Shown: positions 1 through 13,037 of the stretch, piece by piece
How the letters are laid out: the number at the start of each line of letters is the position of its first letter
Numbering within the stretch: the stretch's first letter is position 1
Source: Phallusia fumigata
Lineage: Eukaryota; Chordata; Ascidiacea; Phlebobranchia; Ascidiidae
Assembly (NCBI GenBank): GCA_008931825.1
Contig: QXVZ01009061.1
Span: 62,001 to 126,000, forward strand
Reading direction: 5' to 3'
DNA: 64,000 bases
Notes under the pieces: generated by a model
What the model was told of the DNA's origin: nothing
Databases searched by the model: none
Seen by the model: the letters and a program-made list of their open reading frames with translations, nothing else
Made by a program: the position numbers and the translations under genes

Positions 1-1170
1 TTGTTTGAGTGACACCGTGTTTGTGATTTTTAATTCAGACTGTTAGAATGCGCGATCTGTACGTAATCGCCAAAGCGTGGTAATGGTATGGCTCGTAAGC
101 AATAAATAAAGATTTAGCAAGAGTTTAATGATAGCTTAGTTTCAAAAACAAATAGTTGCGCATTTGAAGTGAACCGATAGGTTCATGTCTAAAAGACGGG
201 GTATACGGAACGACAGAAATTGAAGTCATAAGGCGGGGCTAAGGAAGAATGCTTGCTCGGTGTAACGAAAAGTCGAGACTGGGTAAGAGGCCACAGAAAG
301 GCGATGATTCGGTGCGACTGAAAGGCGGCATTTGGTAAAAGTTGTAGGGCGGGGCAACGGAAGAGCGCATAGTCTGTGGGTTTACAGGCAATGCTGGGTG
401 AATATTCGATGCGATCAATATGCGGGACTTGGTGAAGTGCACAACAGGCTGTTTAAAGTTAAACGCGGGGCTTCGAATGCGTACAAATTCAGTGCGACTA
501 AATTGCGGAACGGGTGAAGTTTTGGTTCCAACGCAATGTTAAATCCAAACCCCTTCGACCACGGATTGAGTTCTTCGTTATCAATGTGTGTTGTTGTTTC
601 GGTGTTCATCATAATATTTAATGTCCGTTTTCATGTTCCTGATTTTAAAACAAAAGAACTTCAATAACAGTTCAAATACCCATTAATAAGTAAAATCAGC
701 ATTTAGTTATCAAGGGCAGAATGCAGAACAAGACAACAAAGTATCCTATTTTATTATATAAACTACGTCGTACAAAAGTATCAAACGACTAAAGTCCGTG
801 GGTTGAAACCAGAATATAATCAATACTGTAATATTAAAAGCCGTGATGAATTCCATCGAAAAACATTCATTTACAATGCCGTCTCACATTTTTCGTATTT
901 TTGCACATGTGTTCGATTTTAGCTATTAGTTGTGTTGACCAATCAACAAGCTGCTGCAAATCTCACGACTTTTTGGTAAACCACCAACTATTAAATAGTA
1001 GGAGACGATCGACTTTACAAATTTCAGTATTGAACTTAGCATCTCGATGCATTTTGTAAAACAGTCATAGGATTTGTGCACCTGGATATTTTAAAGTTAA
1101 CGTAACACAGTGTAGGCTACAAAAAGAAAGCAAGTAACACCTATTGTTTGAAAAGCTAAACAAACATCAA
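1..1170. other. Gene-free flank downstream of AMN1
   Basis: I see no convincing gene here; open frames are short and lack family resemblance. Bases about 180-530 are richer in G and contain a degenerate tandem pattern (listed separately). On the minus strand an AATAAA-like signal falls near 745-752, within a T-rich stretch, and could serve AMN1 polyadenylation about 420 bp past its stop. Confidence 0.5.
180..530. repeat. Degenerate tandem repeat
   Basis: Similar blocks reading roughly ATTCRGTGCGACT followed by GCGG and GGTRAAG start near 307, 404 and 487, giving spacings of about 97 and 83 bp. A weaker related block lies near 255. The unit is diverged and its length is not constant, so this is a tentative call. 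Confidence 0.35.
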
Positions 1171-1956
1171 TCAATAGATTGTCCAAGTCATGTGCTTCAT
1201 TCTCAATCTTCCCGTTGAATGTTCTTGTAGAACAGATTGTGCATGGCTACTCATTTCAGGACATCCGTGAAAGACAAGAACCTCCAACCTCGGACAAGAA
1301 GTCACCACACACTCCACAGACAAGTCAGTTAATGACTTACAGTCACTCATGTGAACTTCCTTCAACGAGTCGCTGCATACACCGTTGGACAGACTGTGAA
1401 CTCCATCATCAGTAACAAAAGTAGAGGAAAAATTTATATGTGCCAACCGTTTGGAGTGCGTTGCCAGTGCCTTCAAACTGTCATCACCCACAGACACACA
1501 ACCGGAAATATTTAGCTGGCGGAGAAACTGGCAGTTTTCTGCGATTGCAATGATTCCGTCGTCACCTACATTTTCGCACCGTCTTAAAAACACTGTGTGA
1601 AGAAACTTACAATTTTCAGCGCATCGTTTTATGCCAACTGAAGTTGGGGCCTTTCTAAAACCCTTGGGAGAGTTTAAGTCTATTTTCAAAAGATGAGTGC
1701 ATATTTTAGCAATGGTTAAAAGTGATTGATCGGATATCAAACATTCGCTGAGATCTAATTCTTTGTGGGTGCCATTCAAAAACTTGTCAAGGTTCGTGTC
1801 ATCCAGCAATCCCCTTTTGCAAAGCAGGTAAATAAGTCGATTTTTCATGACCAAGGGAAGAGATTGAACATCCGCGCCGTACATAGGAAGGTTTTCTACG
1901 ACGCAGTATATCGACAGATTTGTCAAGGAGTGAACTCTTCCACCAACAGAAGCCAT
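1171..1956 (-). CDS. AMN1: AMN1 homolog, leucine-rich repeat protein
   Basis: This is a single-exon gene of 261 residues, close to the 258 residues of human AMN1. In yeast Amn1 antagonises the mitotic exit network; the animal protein belongs to the same cysteine-containing LRR class found in F-box proteins but has no F-box. The N-terminal helix region (about 1-60) is followed by LRRs from about residue 66 to 235, with typical repeats such as LRRCENVGDDGIIAIAENC. The C-terminus MKHMTWTIY closely matches the KQVTWTVY end of the vertebrate protein. The start is the first in-frame ATG at 1956-1954. The stop of TUBD1 lies only 233 bp upstream on the same strand. Having no intron is unusual beside the intron-rich genes here. 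The family call is firm; the cellular role in tunicates is inferred. Confidence 0.93.
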   Translation of the reverse strand: MASVGGRVHSLTNLSIYCVVENLPMYGADVQSLPLVMKNRLIYLLCKRGLLDDTNLDKFLNGTHKELDLSECLISDQSLLTIAKICTHLLKIDLNSPKGFRKAPTSVGIKRCAENCKFLHTVFLRRCENVGDDGIIAIAENCQFLRQLNISGCVSVGDDSLKALATHSKRLAHINFSSTFVTDDGVHSLSNGVCSDSLKEVHMSDCKSLTDLSVECVVTSCPRLEVLVFHGCPEMSSHAQSVLQEHSTGRLRMKHMTWTIY

Positions 1957-2189
1957 CTTGCTATAGTATATCCTGCTTTTTCTACTACAAATATTTGTTC
2001 AAAATCTATGACCGCTCAATTGTAAACAATTATCCTGCAGCAGAAAAAATATAACGTATCCGTAACATATAAAAACCGCTAAATTATGGCGCTTATATGG
2101 GTCAAAATAACTGCGACATTACCTAATCATCACATTAAGTTTAATCTCCTGTATACTGTAACATTTTCACGCCACAAAACCCGGCAGAG

Positions 2190-3518
2190 CTACAGTAGTT
2201 TGTAAGAATTAATTAGGTTTTCGACAGTTGCAAAAGCGTTTATAAAATCGGTTTCCTCAAGTCCATACTTGTAATAGTGATGTACATAAGCTCGGGAACC
2301 AAACATATCCCATGCTTTCTCAGTGAGTACTTTTAACGGTTTTATGCACGAAGTGCCGTTGCTGAGAAGCGCGACACTTTTTTCATATTTTCGAAACGGC
2401 AAGTCCGTTTTCCAGATACTATTCCTGCATGTCGGCACCATCCACGTCGGATACAACCTTGAATCCGCAAATTGTGTTAGTTGATCATGCGAACTTGCTC
2501 CTTGTCCACGCGTAAGTAAAAGAGTTGAAACGTACTTAGGGTAAGTGCGTCGCGTTTGTCCGTTCAGTTTCGTCAAGTTCGCTCGCCAATTAAGACCCTC
2601 GTCCATGTGATGATCAGTGAGCATCATTTGGAACATCCTTTTTGTCAAGCCTTCCCATTGAAAAGTATTAAAAGCCATTGTCTGTGGAGCCATGTAAGGG
2701 ACGCACTTTATATCCAACATTTTATACTGGCTGTTACAAACAAGAGCAGATGCGATATCATTCAAAACATTCTGAAAACGTGAGATAGAATGTTTAATTT
2801 GCGTAGTCGGCAGAAGTACAGAAGCAAGCTGATGGGCGGCAAGTTTGTTCATGTCGTGAAATGAAACTTGTTTAATTCCGAGCAAGCGGTGGCAAATTTC
2901 ATGCAGCTGATTGTTGTGCAAAAGACAAATGGCATCAGCAACTGAACAAATGTGTGAGAGAGATAACGCGGCGTTGTAATTTTGGACCGCAACTTCGCCA
3001 CTCGTGTAAGGGCATACAACAGGGTTGAACACTGTAGCCCGAGGAAAGTAGTCACGGAGCAGACCGCCCACAAACGAGCCAAGACCCGATCCAGTGCCAC
3101 CAGCAAGACTCATTAAAAGCAGAAAACCGCCAAAGTGGTCGCATTTTTCAACTTCTTTCCTGATAACGTTAATGACTGCATCCTTGCATTTTGGAGCGTG
3201 GACTTTGAAACCGCAAGACCAATTGTTTCCAGATCCGCTTTTCTGGACAAATTGTTGCGACTTCGCGTATCGCCATTCTTTTCCCGCAGTTTCTTGGAGT
3301 GCCCAGTTAACTGCCTTTGGCTCCATGTCAATCATAACTGATCTTGCTTCATGTTTCCCACTTTGCGTGTCATTGAAAAATGTTTTTAATGATATGTCAT
3401 AGTAATCACGGCGGTCTCCATACTGATAACTTGTAGCTTCTTCGTGCAGAACAGACAAAAGTTCGTGTCCGATTTGAGTTCCACACTGTCCCAGCTGAAG
3501 GGTTACAGCAGCTGCCAT
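2190..3518 (-). CDS. TUBD1: Delta-tubulin
   Basis: The 442-residue product is a tubulin-superfamily GTPase most like delta-tubulin, which is needed for triplet microtubules of centrioles and basal bodies. It opens with the tubulin signature VTLQLGQCGTQIG, carries the nucleotide-binding loop AGGTGSG at about 139-145, and has delta-type segments such as KSGSGNNW (93-100), IRKEVEKCD and EKAWDMFGSRAYVH. The frame stays open upstream to 3578, but the tubulin N-terminus begins at the ATG at 3518-3516, so I chose that start. The acidic tail typical of alpha and beta tubulins is absent, as expected for delta. The gene is intronless. It sits between AMN1 (233 bp away) and CDC16 (352 bp away), all on the same strand. 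Epsilon- or zeta-tubulin is less likely given the internal motifs. Confidence 0.93.
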   Translation of the reverse strand: MAAAVTLQLGQCGTQIGHELLSVLHEEATSYQYGDRRDYYDISLKTFFNDTQSGKHEARSVMIDMEPKAVNWALQETAGKEWRYAKSQQFVQKSGSGNNWSCGFKVHAPKCKDAVINVIRKEVEKCDHFGGFLLLMSLAGGTGSGLGSFVGGLLRDYFPRATVFNPVVCPYTSGEVAVQNYNAALSLSHICSVADAICLLHNNQLHEICHRLLGIKQVSFHDMNKLAAHQLASVLLPTTQIKHSISRFQNVLNDIASALVCNSQYKMLDIKCVPYMAPQTMAFNTFQWEGLTKRMFQMMLTDHHMDEGLNWRANLTKLNGQTRRTYPKYVSTLLLTRGQGASSHDQLTQFADSRLYPTWMVPTCRNSIWKTDLPFRKYEKSVALLSNGTSCIKPLKVLTEKAWDMFGSRAYVHHYYKYGLEETDFINAFATVENLINSYKLL

Positions 3519-3870
3519 GTACAGAAGTATATACCCTGACCTAACCTTTACCTGCAAAAACACAAATCTGATTTGCAAGGACTATAGTTACTGGGGAAAA
3601 AATGCAACCAAGGCATGAAATATAAGCAAACGTACATGAAATAAAAATACTGTTAAATTTAAACTGAGGTCCGTTTCGTTAGATGGACAAAACTAATAGT
3701 TTTCCAAAAAATATTAGGTAAGCCCCTGAAACTACCAGCAACAGTAAATAAACTAGAAGTGTGGCTTTCACCATAATGTCATTCCATAGACACTAACAAT
3801 ATGTGCTTCAAACAGAAATCCATAATAAATCCATAAGGGGATCCATACTAATATTGAAATTTTATCCAAA

Positions 3871-6800
3871 TCAAGTATCTAAAGACTCGTCTAATTCCAT
3901 GTCATCAGTCGTAGAAAGTGTTAAATCGCCTCTGAACGACCGTCTGTCATTTGTCGTGCAATCCTGAGAAGAACTAGCGGTTTGAGTTTGTGGCGAGCTA
4001 TTCGTCTTCTTTCCCTTGTCTGGTTTGCCCGCGGGGTCTTCACCGGCCCCCGGCCATGCTTTTCGGGGACTTTCCCTACTTAGGATGGCGGAGAGGCTGA
4101 CGTCACGAGATGAGACTGAGTCGGCAAAGTTTGCGAGTGCCGAAATGCTGGAAACCGGAGTGCTAAGGTTGGGCGGGGTAATCCCCACAAACGATTGTCC
4201 GCTATCTGGTGTAACGCTTTGCTCAGTTTTCCTAGACGAGTTGAATTCAAATGCGTGATGAGTTCCTGGTGAAGGAGTGGTCGTGCTTTCCCCTGATGCG
4301 TCGGAAAACGTTGGTTGAACTAGTTTCTGGCGGCGATGACGAAGAAAACGCCCATTGCTTGATTCATCAGCGAATTCCATCAATGAATCTACAATACAAA
4401 CATCTATATTATTGTTTACAACAACATATCTACTGCCTGAAATGCATTTACCCACCTTCCTGTTTGTACTGGGAACTAGAGGCTGAACCATAGAAAGGTG
4501 TGTCGCTGGCAGCAAACTGCTCCACGACTGCATCCAGTAAACTTGACGTAAATGCATCATCTCTCCGTAAACCAAGTGACTGCGATACAAGAGCATGCTT
4601 TGTTACACATTGTGGTCATTTTATAGCAGCAAATCAAATGGTGTAAATATCATCTACAGCATTTTAAAATGTTTACCTTATGTAGGTACTCTATAGCTTC
4701 CATGTAATATCCCATGAAACTACATACATAACCAATAGCTGTGTAAGTGTCAGCTGATTGTGGAACCAACATCAAGGCCTGTTTGTGATATTCCAATGAC
4801 TGAGAGTAGTTTTCCAACTTCCTTAATCAAAAAAAAATTTAAATATCGTTGTGGTATGATCAAATACAACATACTGTGTAAAAAAAGTTGCCGAACTTCA
4901 AACAAACAAGGTGTAGTTTCTACACAAATATTTTTTGTCAATTTCTATTGCTATAAAATAAATTTATCTATTGCTATGGACATAAAAAACAAGGATAATA
5001 CACAAAAAGTGCAGTTTATACTAGTGATGCACCAAATAGGCTAAATTAGGTTCTGACCAAAATCGAATATTCGGCAGTTTTTGCGTAATAAATTCAGCCG
5101 AATCAACCAAGTTATTTATGGCGCCATTCAAACCCTTACGCTAAACATAGTGCTTAAATAAATACTATGCATAAAAAACTGTCTAATAGTTTTATTGTTA
5201 TAAAACTGAATAATCATAAATTCTTTGTTTCATTTTGTAGTTGTTAAACTTGTTGGTTATGGCTCAGTTTGAAACATTAGGTACCTAGGCGGAAAAGATA
5301 CATGTGTGCCTTAAAACAAACATCATTACAGTAATGACAATTAGCAATAAGGCCCTGACATTCTTGTTGATTTTCCAGAATGTTTTTTTGTGTGTATAAA
5401 ATTAATTACGATTCGGCAACCAAATCTTCGTCAAAGTCACTGATTCGGCCAAATAAATTCCCCAAATCGAAGCTCGGTACATCACTAGTTTATACCATCA
5501 CAACAACATCCAGTGCATATTACTTATTTATCCTTGCTTACCTGTGTACATGTCCAAGGTTGTTTAAAAGTGGCTCCCACTCTGCAACCATTACTTCCTC
5601 TCCTAGTTCTTGAACTTGCTCCAATGCACTTGTAAAATACTTCAAGGCCTTTTGAAAACTAAACATTGAATGCTTTTTGTCACATAAAATACACAGCATA
5701 CACAAAACACTGTTTTTGCATGGAACACATAAAGTATATCATATATCCCACAATGCGTACTTGTTATTTGTATAAGAGGCGACCCCCATTTCATGCAAAA
5801 CATGAGGATCATCTGGACAAATGTCAAGTGCAGTAGAAAAGAACTTTTCAGCAAGTTTTGTGTTGTTGGTTACACTGTACTCCAGTCCAATGTAAAGAAA
5901 TGGAAGATGACAACTGTAAAAAAATATGTTTGGTAGATGCTTGAAATCAGTTCTTCAAAATAAATTAGTTCTGATTACTCACCCCCTCATAAGTTGTGAT
6001 GAAGTGAAGTAAGCAGCCATTGCTTGGTCATGCTCATTTTCAGCAGCAAATGAATGTCCATATGCTAGCCATGCCGGACCATACATCTAAACAATTATAG
6101 TAAGCTGATATTGCGTTGATTATCCTAAATTAATTTTTTACATGAATACTAGGGTGGCTTTCACCACACTTTCAATCCACATACACTCTCACCACATTAT
6201 TTTACAATGGGTCCCAGACTCCCATAGGAATGCATTGGTCGAACAAATGCAAGTTGTGGATTATGCATTTGTCTAGGAACATGTCCAAAATTGCAGCAGA
6301 TATTTTTTAAATTCCGTACAATTTGTTTGATTTACTAAAAGACTTTGTGGTCATAACAATAATTAAAAAAAGGAACGATACACCATGATGGCACTCTACA
6401 AAACGGGCTAGCAGGTCAACAACTACAGCTATAAGGTTTTTAAACACAGCAATCAATGTACCACAATGGCATGTTCTCAAAACTATCTAAATTTTATCCA
6501 CTTTTGACATCATTAACTAGTTTGACCAACTTTGTGGGGCTAACAAGGTCACTGCTGGGGCTGTTCAATTTTAGACATTGTTTAATAACAAATTAAGTTG
6601 ATGACACACCACCATATCTACCAGCTGTGAAAGTTTTATCCAAATATTCATTAGAAAGTGCATGGACAAACTGCAGCTAAATATTTTACACTTTAGCGGC
6701 CTAGTGGGGTAACCACTGGGGGTGTGGTGTTAAATAAACAAATCAATACACCACAATGCCTTGTTTTAAAATCTGTCAAATTATAAAAAAATACAGAGTA

Positions 6801-8558
6801 AAAACAATGTTTTCCCTTCAGAAAAGGAACCCATAATTACTGCAAAATGGAGAGAAAGGTATTGATTAAACCTTGTCCAACAATGTGGTTTTCAGCAAAT
6901 ATCTTCTTGCCAAGTCTTGTTTCTTTTGCAGGAGATAGTAACAACCAACTGCATACCATGATATCTGTGTATGCAACATTTATCAAAATTGACATACAAA
7001 ATGTGATGTAAACCTAGGATTTGCACTTACTGGCAATTCAGGATAACTATTAACCAAACGATGAGCTAAGTAAAAGAGCTTGTTTGGCTCACTAAGTTCA
7101 ACCAGAAGTGCAACATGTAGGGTAAGGCAACTGTTGTGATATGGATCAAGCTTTAAAATCCTAAAAAACATTGGATAAGTAACAAACTGTTTGTAGTTTG
7201 ATCATGGACTTTACCTCTGTGAAATATTATAACTTGCTTGAAATTCACAGTTGTAATAATGTCTCTCTGCTAAACTTGTTCCAACATCCAAGTTCTCATT
7301 AAACTGTTCCATATTGTTGGGAATGGTGAACTGACCTGGCTTGTTATACTGTCATTTAAATACGTAAGGTCATCTTCATATTGATCAATTTGTAGTATAC
7401 TTTGAACCAGCATTATTTAAGGCAGATGTCAGTACCAAAAATGTGCAAGCATATAATTCACAGTTGAACCTGTATTATTATACATACCTTTTTAAGCTTA
7501 ATATTGTACAAAAACTGCACAAGTTTCTGATCCTCTGCAGTTTTACATTGCTTGTGAAACGGTAGAGAATTTATTAGGTCTTGCTCTTCATCTGCTCGCA
7601 ACATGTGATGACCAATTAAATGCTCAAAAGCTTCATAACAGAAAACATCAGCTTTGAGTGCATCCTGGGAATGGGTTTGTCAGTGAGCATATATACCTTA
7701 GCATTAACAAATTTAAATAGACTAGTGTTTTCACACAATTGGGGATGTTTAAATGACATCTAAATTTATCATCTGTACAGTCTTGGCAGTCAACACTTAC
7801 CTTGTAACAATCTGCTGCAATTTCTCTGATGTCCATAGCCTCGTAAATGTCGCCTTTTAAAAGGTGAATGGAGCTAATTATGTCCTGTTGGTTAGAAAAA
7901 ATTGTAAATTTTTGTACAACATTACGTGCATGTAAAAACATGCACCTGGTCATCGGGAATCCCTTCAATCTTCTCAGAATCCAATGCCAATGATTTTGGT
8001 ATGTCCAATGGATTTTCTTTCTGCCGCAAGTCCAACAGGTCTAGTGCAACCTGCCAGTCTTTGCTGGAGGCATAACATTTTGCTGCAAGGAACCTGTGAA
8101 AACACAGTTTAAAAATAAAACAACCACACTATTTTTAAAAAAACTTTACCACCTGCTGGCTTTATTATACGCTACATGCAATAACATATACACCTGAATG
8201 CAAGTTTGCTGAGATGAAGTTTTCTCTTAGTAATAAGAAGTGCAGCTCTTTCAAATTGTTTCAATAAAAACATACATTGAGCAAGACTGTACACATCCTC
8301 TGTATGATCTGAATGCCACAATATTATTTTGCCTTGTTAGATTTATAACCAGATAGATAGTTCGAATAAACACCTACAGTTTGATAAAGATGCAGCCTTG
8401 TCTGCCCAGAACAGCGCTGATTCATACTGATGCTAAGCACAAAAATACATGGTAATCAGCAAAACTAAAACACAACAGTTTCTCATTAATCACTAAAATA
8501 CCTTATCAACATAATTGACGACTATTCCACGAATTCGGTTGAGTTGCGAATCCCCCAT
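3871..8558 (-). CDS. CDC16: Anaphase-promoting complex subunit 6 (CDC16), 15 exons
   Basis: This is a TPR scaffold subunit of the APC/C ubiquitin ligase, which targets cyclin B and securin. Exons in transcript order: 8558-8502, 8432-8378, 8308-8194, 8093-7946, 7884-7801, 7664-7488, 7348-7215, 7160-7031, 6964-6872, 6086-5983, 5913-5761, 5658-5542, 4821-4677, 4597-4456, 4388-3871. All splice sites are GT-AG with compatible phases, giving 704 residues (human 620). Hallmarks include YESALFWADKAASLS near the start, the AERHYYNCEF block, YGPAWLAYGHSFAAENEHDQAMAAYF, and SLGLRRDDAF in the last TPR. The extra length is a Ser/Thr/Pro-rich acidic tail in the last exon, a region also variable in vertebrates. 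The start ATG at 8558 heads MGDSQLNRIRGIV, aligning with the short vertebrate N-terminus. Confidence 0.95.
5022..5487. mobile_element. hAT-like MITE (466 bp) in a CDC16 intron
   Basis: The element starts TAGTGATGCACC and ends with the complement of TAGTGATGTACC. It is flanked by identical 8-bp copies of GTTTATAC at 5014-5021 and 5488-5495, the target duplication length used by hAT transposases. The interior holds no transposase; open frames inside are short. It lies in the intron between the exons at 5542-5658 and 4677-4821. Confidence 0.88.
6148..6860 (-). repeat. CTAG-ended interspersed element (copy in CDC16 intron)
   Basis: Read on the minus strand this copy ends in GGTGAAAGCCACCCTAG followed by T, the shared terminus of the family. 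The opposite end near 6830-6855 has the shared motif AACCCATAATTA next to a purine-rich ACAGAGTAAAAACAAT block. Internal segments such as TGGTGGGGTTA-like and CACCACAATG phrases recur in other copies across the window. No coding capacity is visible. Confidence 0.6.
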
Positions 8559-10608
8559 ACTTTCTCGTTTTAAATATTCCTGGAAACAAGATTTTTCACA
8601 ACTTGACAAAGTTTGGCATTTCCCAAACTGTAAATTCGTATTTAATGGAAATATTTGAGCAACACGTCACAAACATTTGTGGTAACAGTAAACTTCGGTT
8701 AATCAAGATCTTTCCTATTTCGGATGAAACTGGAGATACGAATGGTATTTCATTACGGGTTTTCTTTGTAGCATTGCATTCACACACTAAACAGTTGCAC
8801 AATTACATGTTTAATCATAACAACTTCTTATTGTTAGATTCTTGCTTTATTTTACTACATTGTGCCCCAGTCCACAATATTGAAACATCGTAACCCCTTG
8901 GATGACTAACTGACGAGCATTGTTACCGCGCTTATGACGGAACAGTCAATTGCCATGTTTGTTTTCGGACTTCAAGGCGTAACGTCACATTGTATTATTA
9001 CAATGGTTTTATTTTGAATGAATTCTAGTTCAATTAAGGTAATTTTCCGATCAACCAATAGCGCCAGGCTTTAAAAAACGTCTTCGCCTTCGGATAAACC
9101 GCAACTGTACCCAATCCGGAATCCGGATGAATTTGTCGTTAAAATCGGAACCGCATTTTCCGCAAGTCCGTGATTTGTGTTTTACTGGAAAATAATTTAA
9201 GTGTGTAGTAGCATAAATTTTTAATCATACGTTCTGAAATAAAAATCGGTTCCAGTATAGTGAAAGTTTTTTGTTTTTGTTTATCCAAGTATGCATACTG
9301 CAATCTCCTCCAAGGTTTTGGTAGGGGGAATTCCCCTTTAAAAACGCATGCTGTTGGTGGCAACAGTTCTGCTGGTGCTTCTGCAGACAATAGTGGTTTT
9401 TTTTGTAAACGTCTGTAAAATATGGCAATTCTTTAATTTGGTTAACACTGTTGGAAATAGCCGCGTCATGGTGTCATAGGTGTTGAAATTTTTTACGGTT
9501 GTTTAAATGCTGTCATCGGAAACATAAACATTGACCTGGTGACCTAGATCAGGAGCAAAGATTTTTACAAGATGCCAGATAAATGTTAGGCCCAACGATC
9601 GCGGAATGGATACCGGTTCAACACAATACAAAGTCAAAACAAACAATTGAAGTAAACAAACATGTTTTTTAACCAAAATGGTATCACTATGCGGTATGTG
9701 ATTATATACACCACGTGTGGCCCACTTTTTACCACATGGGATCAACAAGATTTTTTTTTAATAATGCATATTCGACTGATCTGTAGCAAGGCTTCAAGAA
9801 CCAATGTCATAATGCAACTTTTTAAAGTAAAAAACATGTGCAGAAGACCCATCAGCCATCACAAGACTATCAGTTAATGGATATTATTCCTGCTTTTAAG
9901 AATATTAATTAAAACATGCAATTGTTTTGAGATGATAGTTTACAAAACCTAACATATACAATGTACTGTCTAAATTTCAGTTTAAAAAACGGTTTGCAAG
10001 ATTTGTGTATAGGTGACCTTACAACTGAACTTGACCCTACAAAGTTTTTTTTAAGGCAAAGTGCAACAGGTCTGGTGAACTAGCTTGCACTGACATAAAA
10101 AAATGCAAGATCTTGCATAGGCAGCATGGATAACATGGTAGTTGCTTTAAACACCAAAATAATAGAGGCAATAATTATAATACTTGGGGTACTAAAACAT
10201 CAGATGTTACCAGAAGGAACTGCATGATTGTAATTACTTATTCTGTCGCAGATTTTTTGGAATAGATTATTTTTTTGTTATTTTAATATTTCAAATCTAT
10301 TTTACAAATGCAACTAAGAGCCAGTCACCAAAAGGATTGGATAAATAAAAAAAGGAATTTGGTGTTTAGTATTACTACTAATGAGACAGAAGCAAAAATG
10401 TCTGTAAAAACTGTGTGCATTTCCAAATGATTTTGCACTTTCTGATTGTGATAGTGTTTTTAATGGGTTAGCATGACAATACAAAACTATGAATTAAAAA
10501 TACTAACATTTATTGCCAGGAAGTTTTTGGAAAATGAAATATCTCAACTTTTCTGTTGTGCACGGTTGACTACTTTCCAGAATAAGCAGTGTGCCAAGTT
10601 GAACTGTA
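8559..10608. promoter_or_regulatory. Divergent intergenic region between CDC16 and LAP3
   Basis: CDC16 (-) and LAP3 (+) are transcribed away from this 2 kb stretch, so it must hold both promoters. The part near CDC16 (about 8890-9130) is GC-richer than the rest and contains an ACGTCA-type motif near 8981. At 8686-8706 there is an ACAGTAAACTTCGGTTAATC segment like pogo/Tigger terminal repeats. From about 9900 to 10500 I see only AT-rich sequence and short unsupported frames. Confidence 0.45.
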
Positions 10609-12788
<2,180 letters not shown>

Positions 12789-12917
12789 TGCAATTTGAAT
12801 TTTGTTAAGCGGATAGGTACAAGTAGCAATTGTTGCACAAGAGTTGTCAATATTAAAAACAATATTTGGATAAGATTGAACGCATCGCAATATCATATTT
12901 CTTCACATAAAAGCACA

Positions 12918-12923
12918 TTTATT
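12918..12923 (-). promoter_or_regulatory. Poly(A) signal for the SLC20 gene
   Basis: An AATAAA on the minus strand sits 115 bp past the SLC20 stop codon. It lies in the 250-bp gap shared with the convergent LAP3 gene. The placement fits a signal, but no transcript end was seen. Confidence 0.45.
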
Positions 12924-13037
12924 GTTAAAATCAGTACTGACAACAAATCACAGGATTTAATTGATAAAACACCAGGTATGGTTGAAGGTAAAACAAGGAT
13001 TGTGTACTGAGTAATTACATGCAACACCACAACGGGA

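Noticed and set aside
3519-3578. 20-residue N-terminal extension of TUBD1
   Set aside because: The tubulin core starts at the ATG at 3518, matching relatives; the extension has no conservation.
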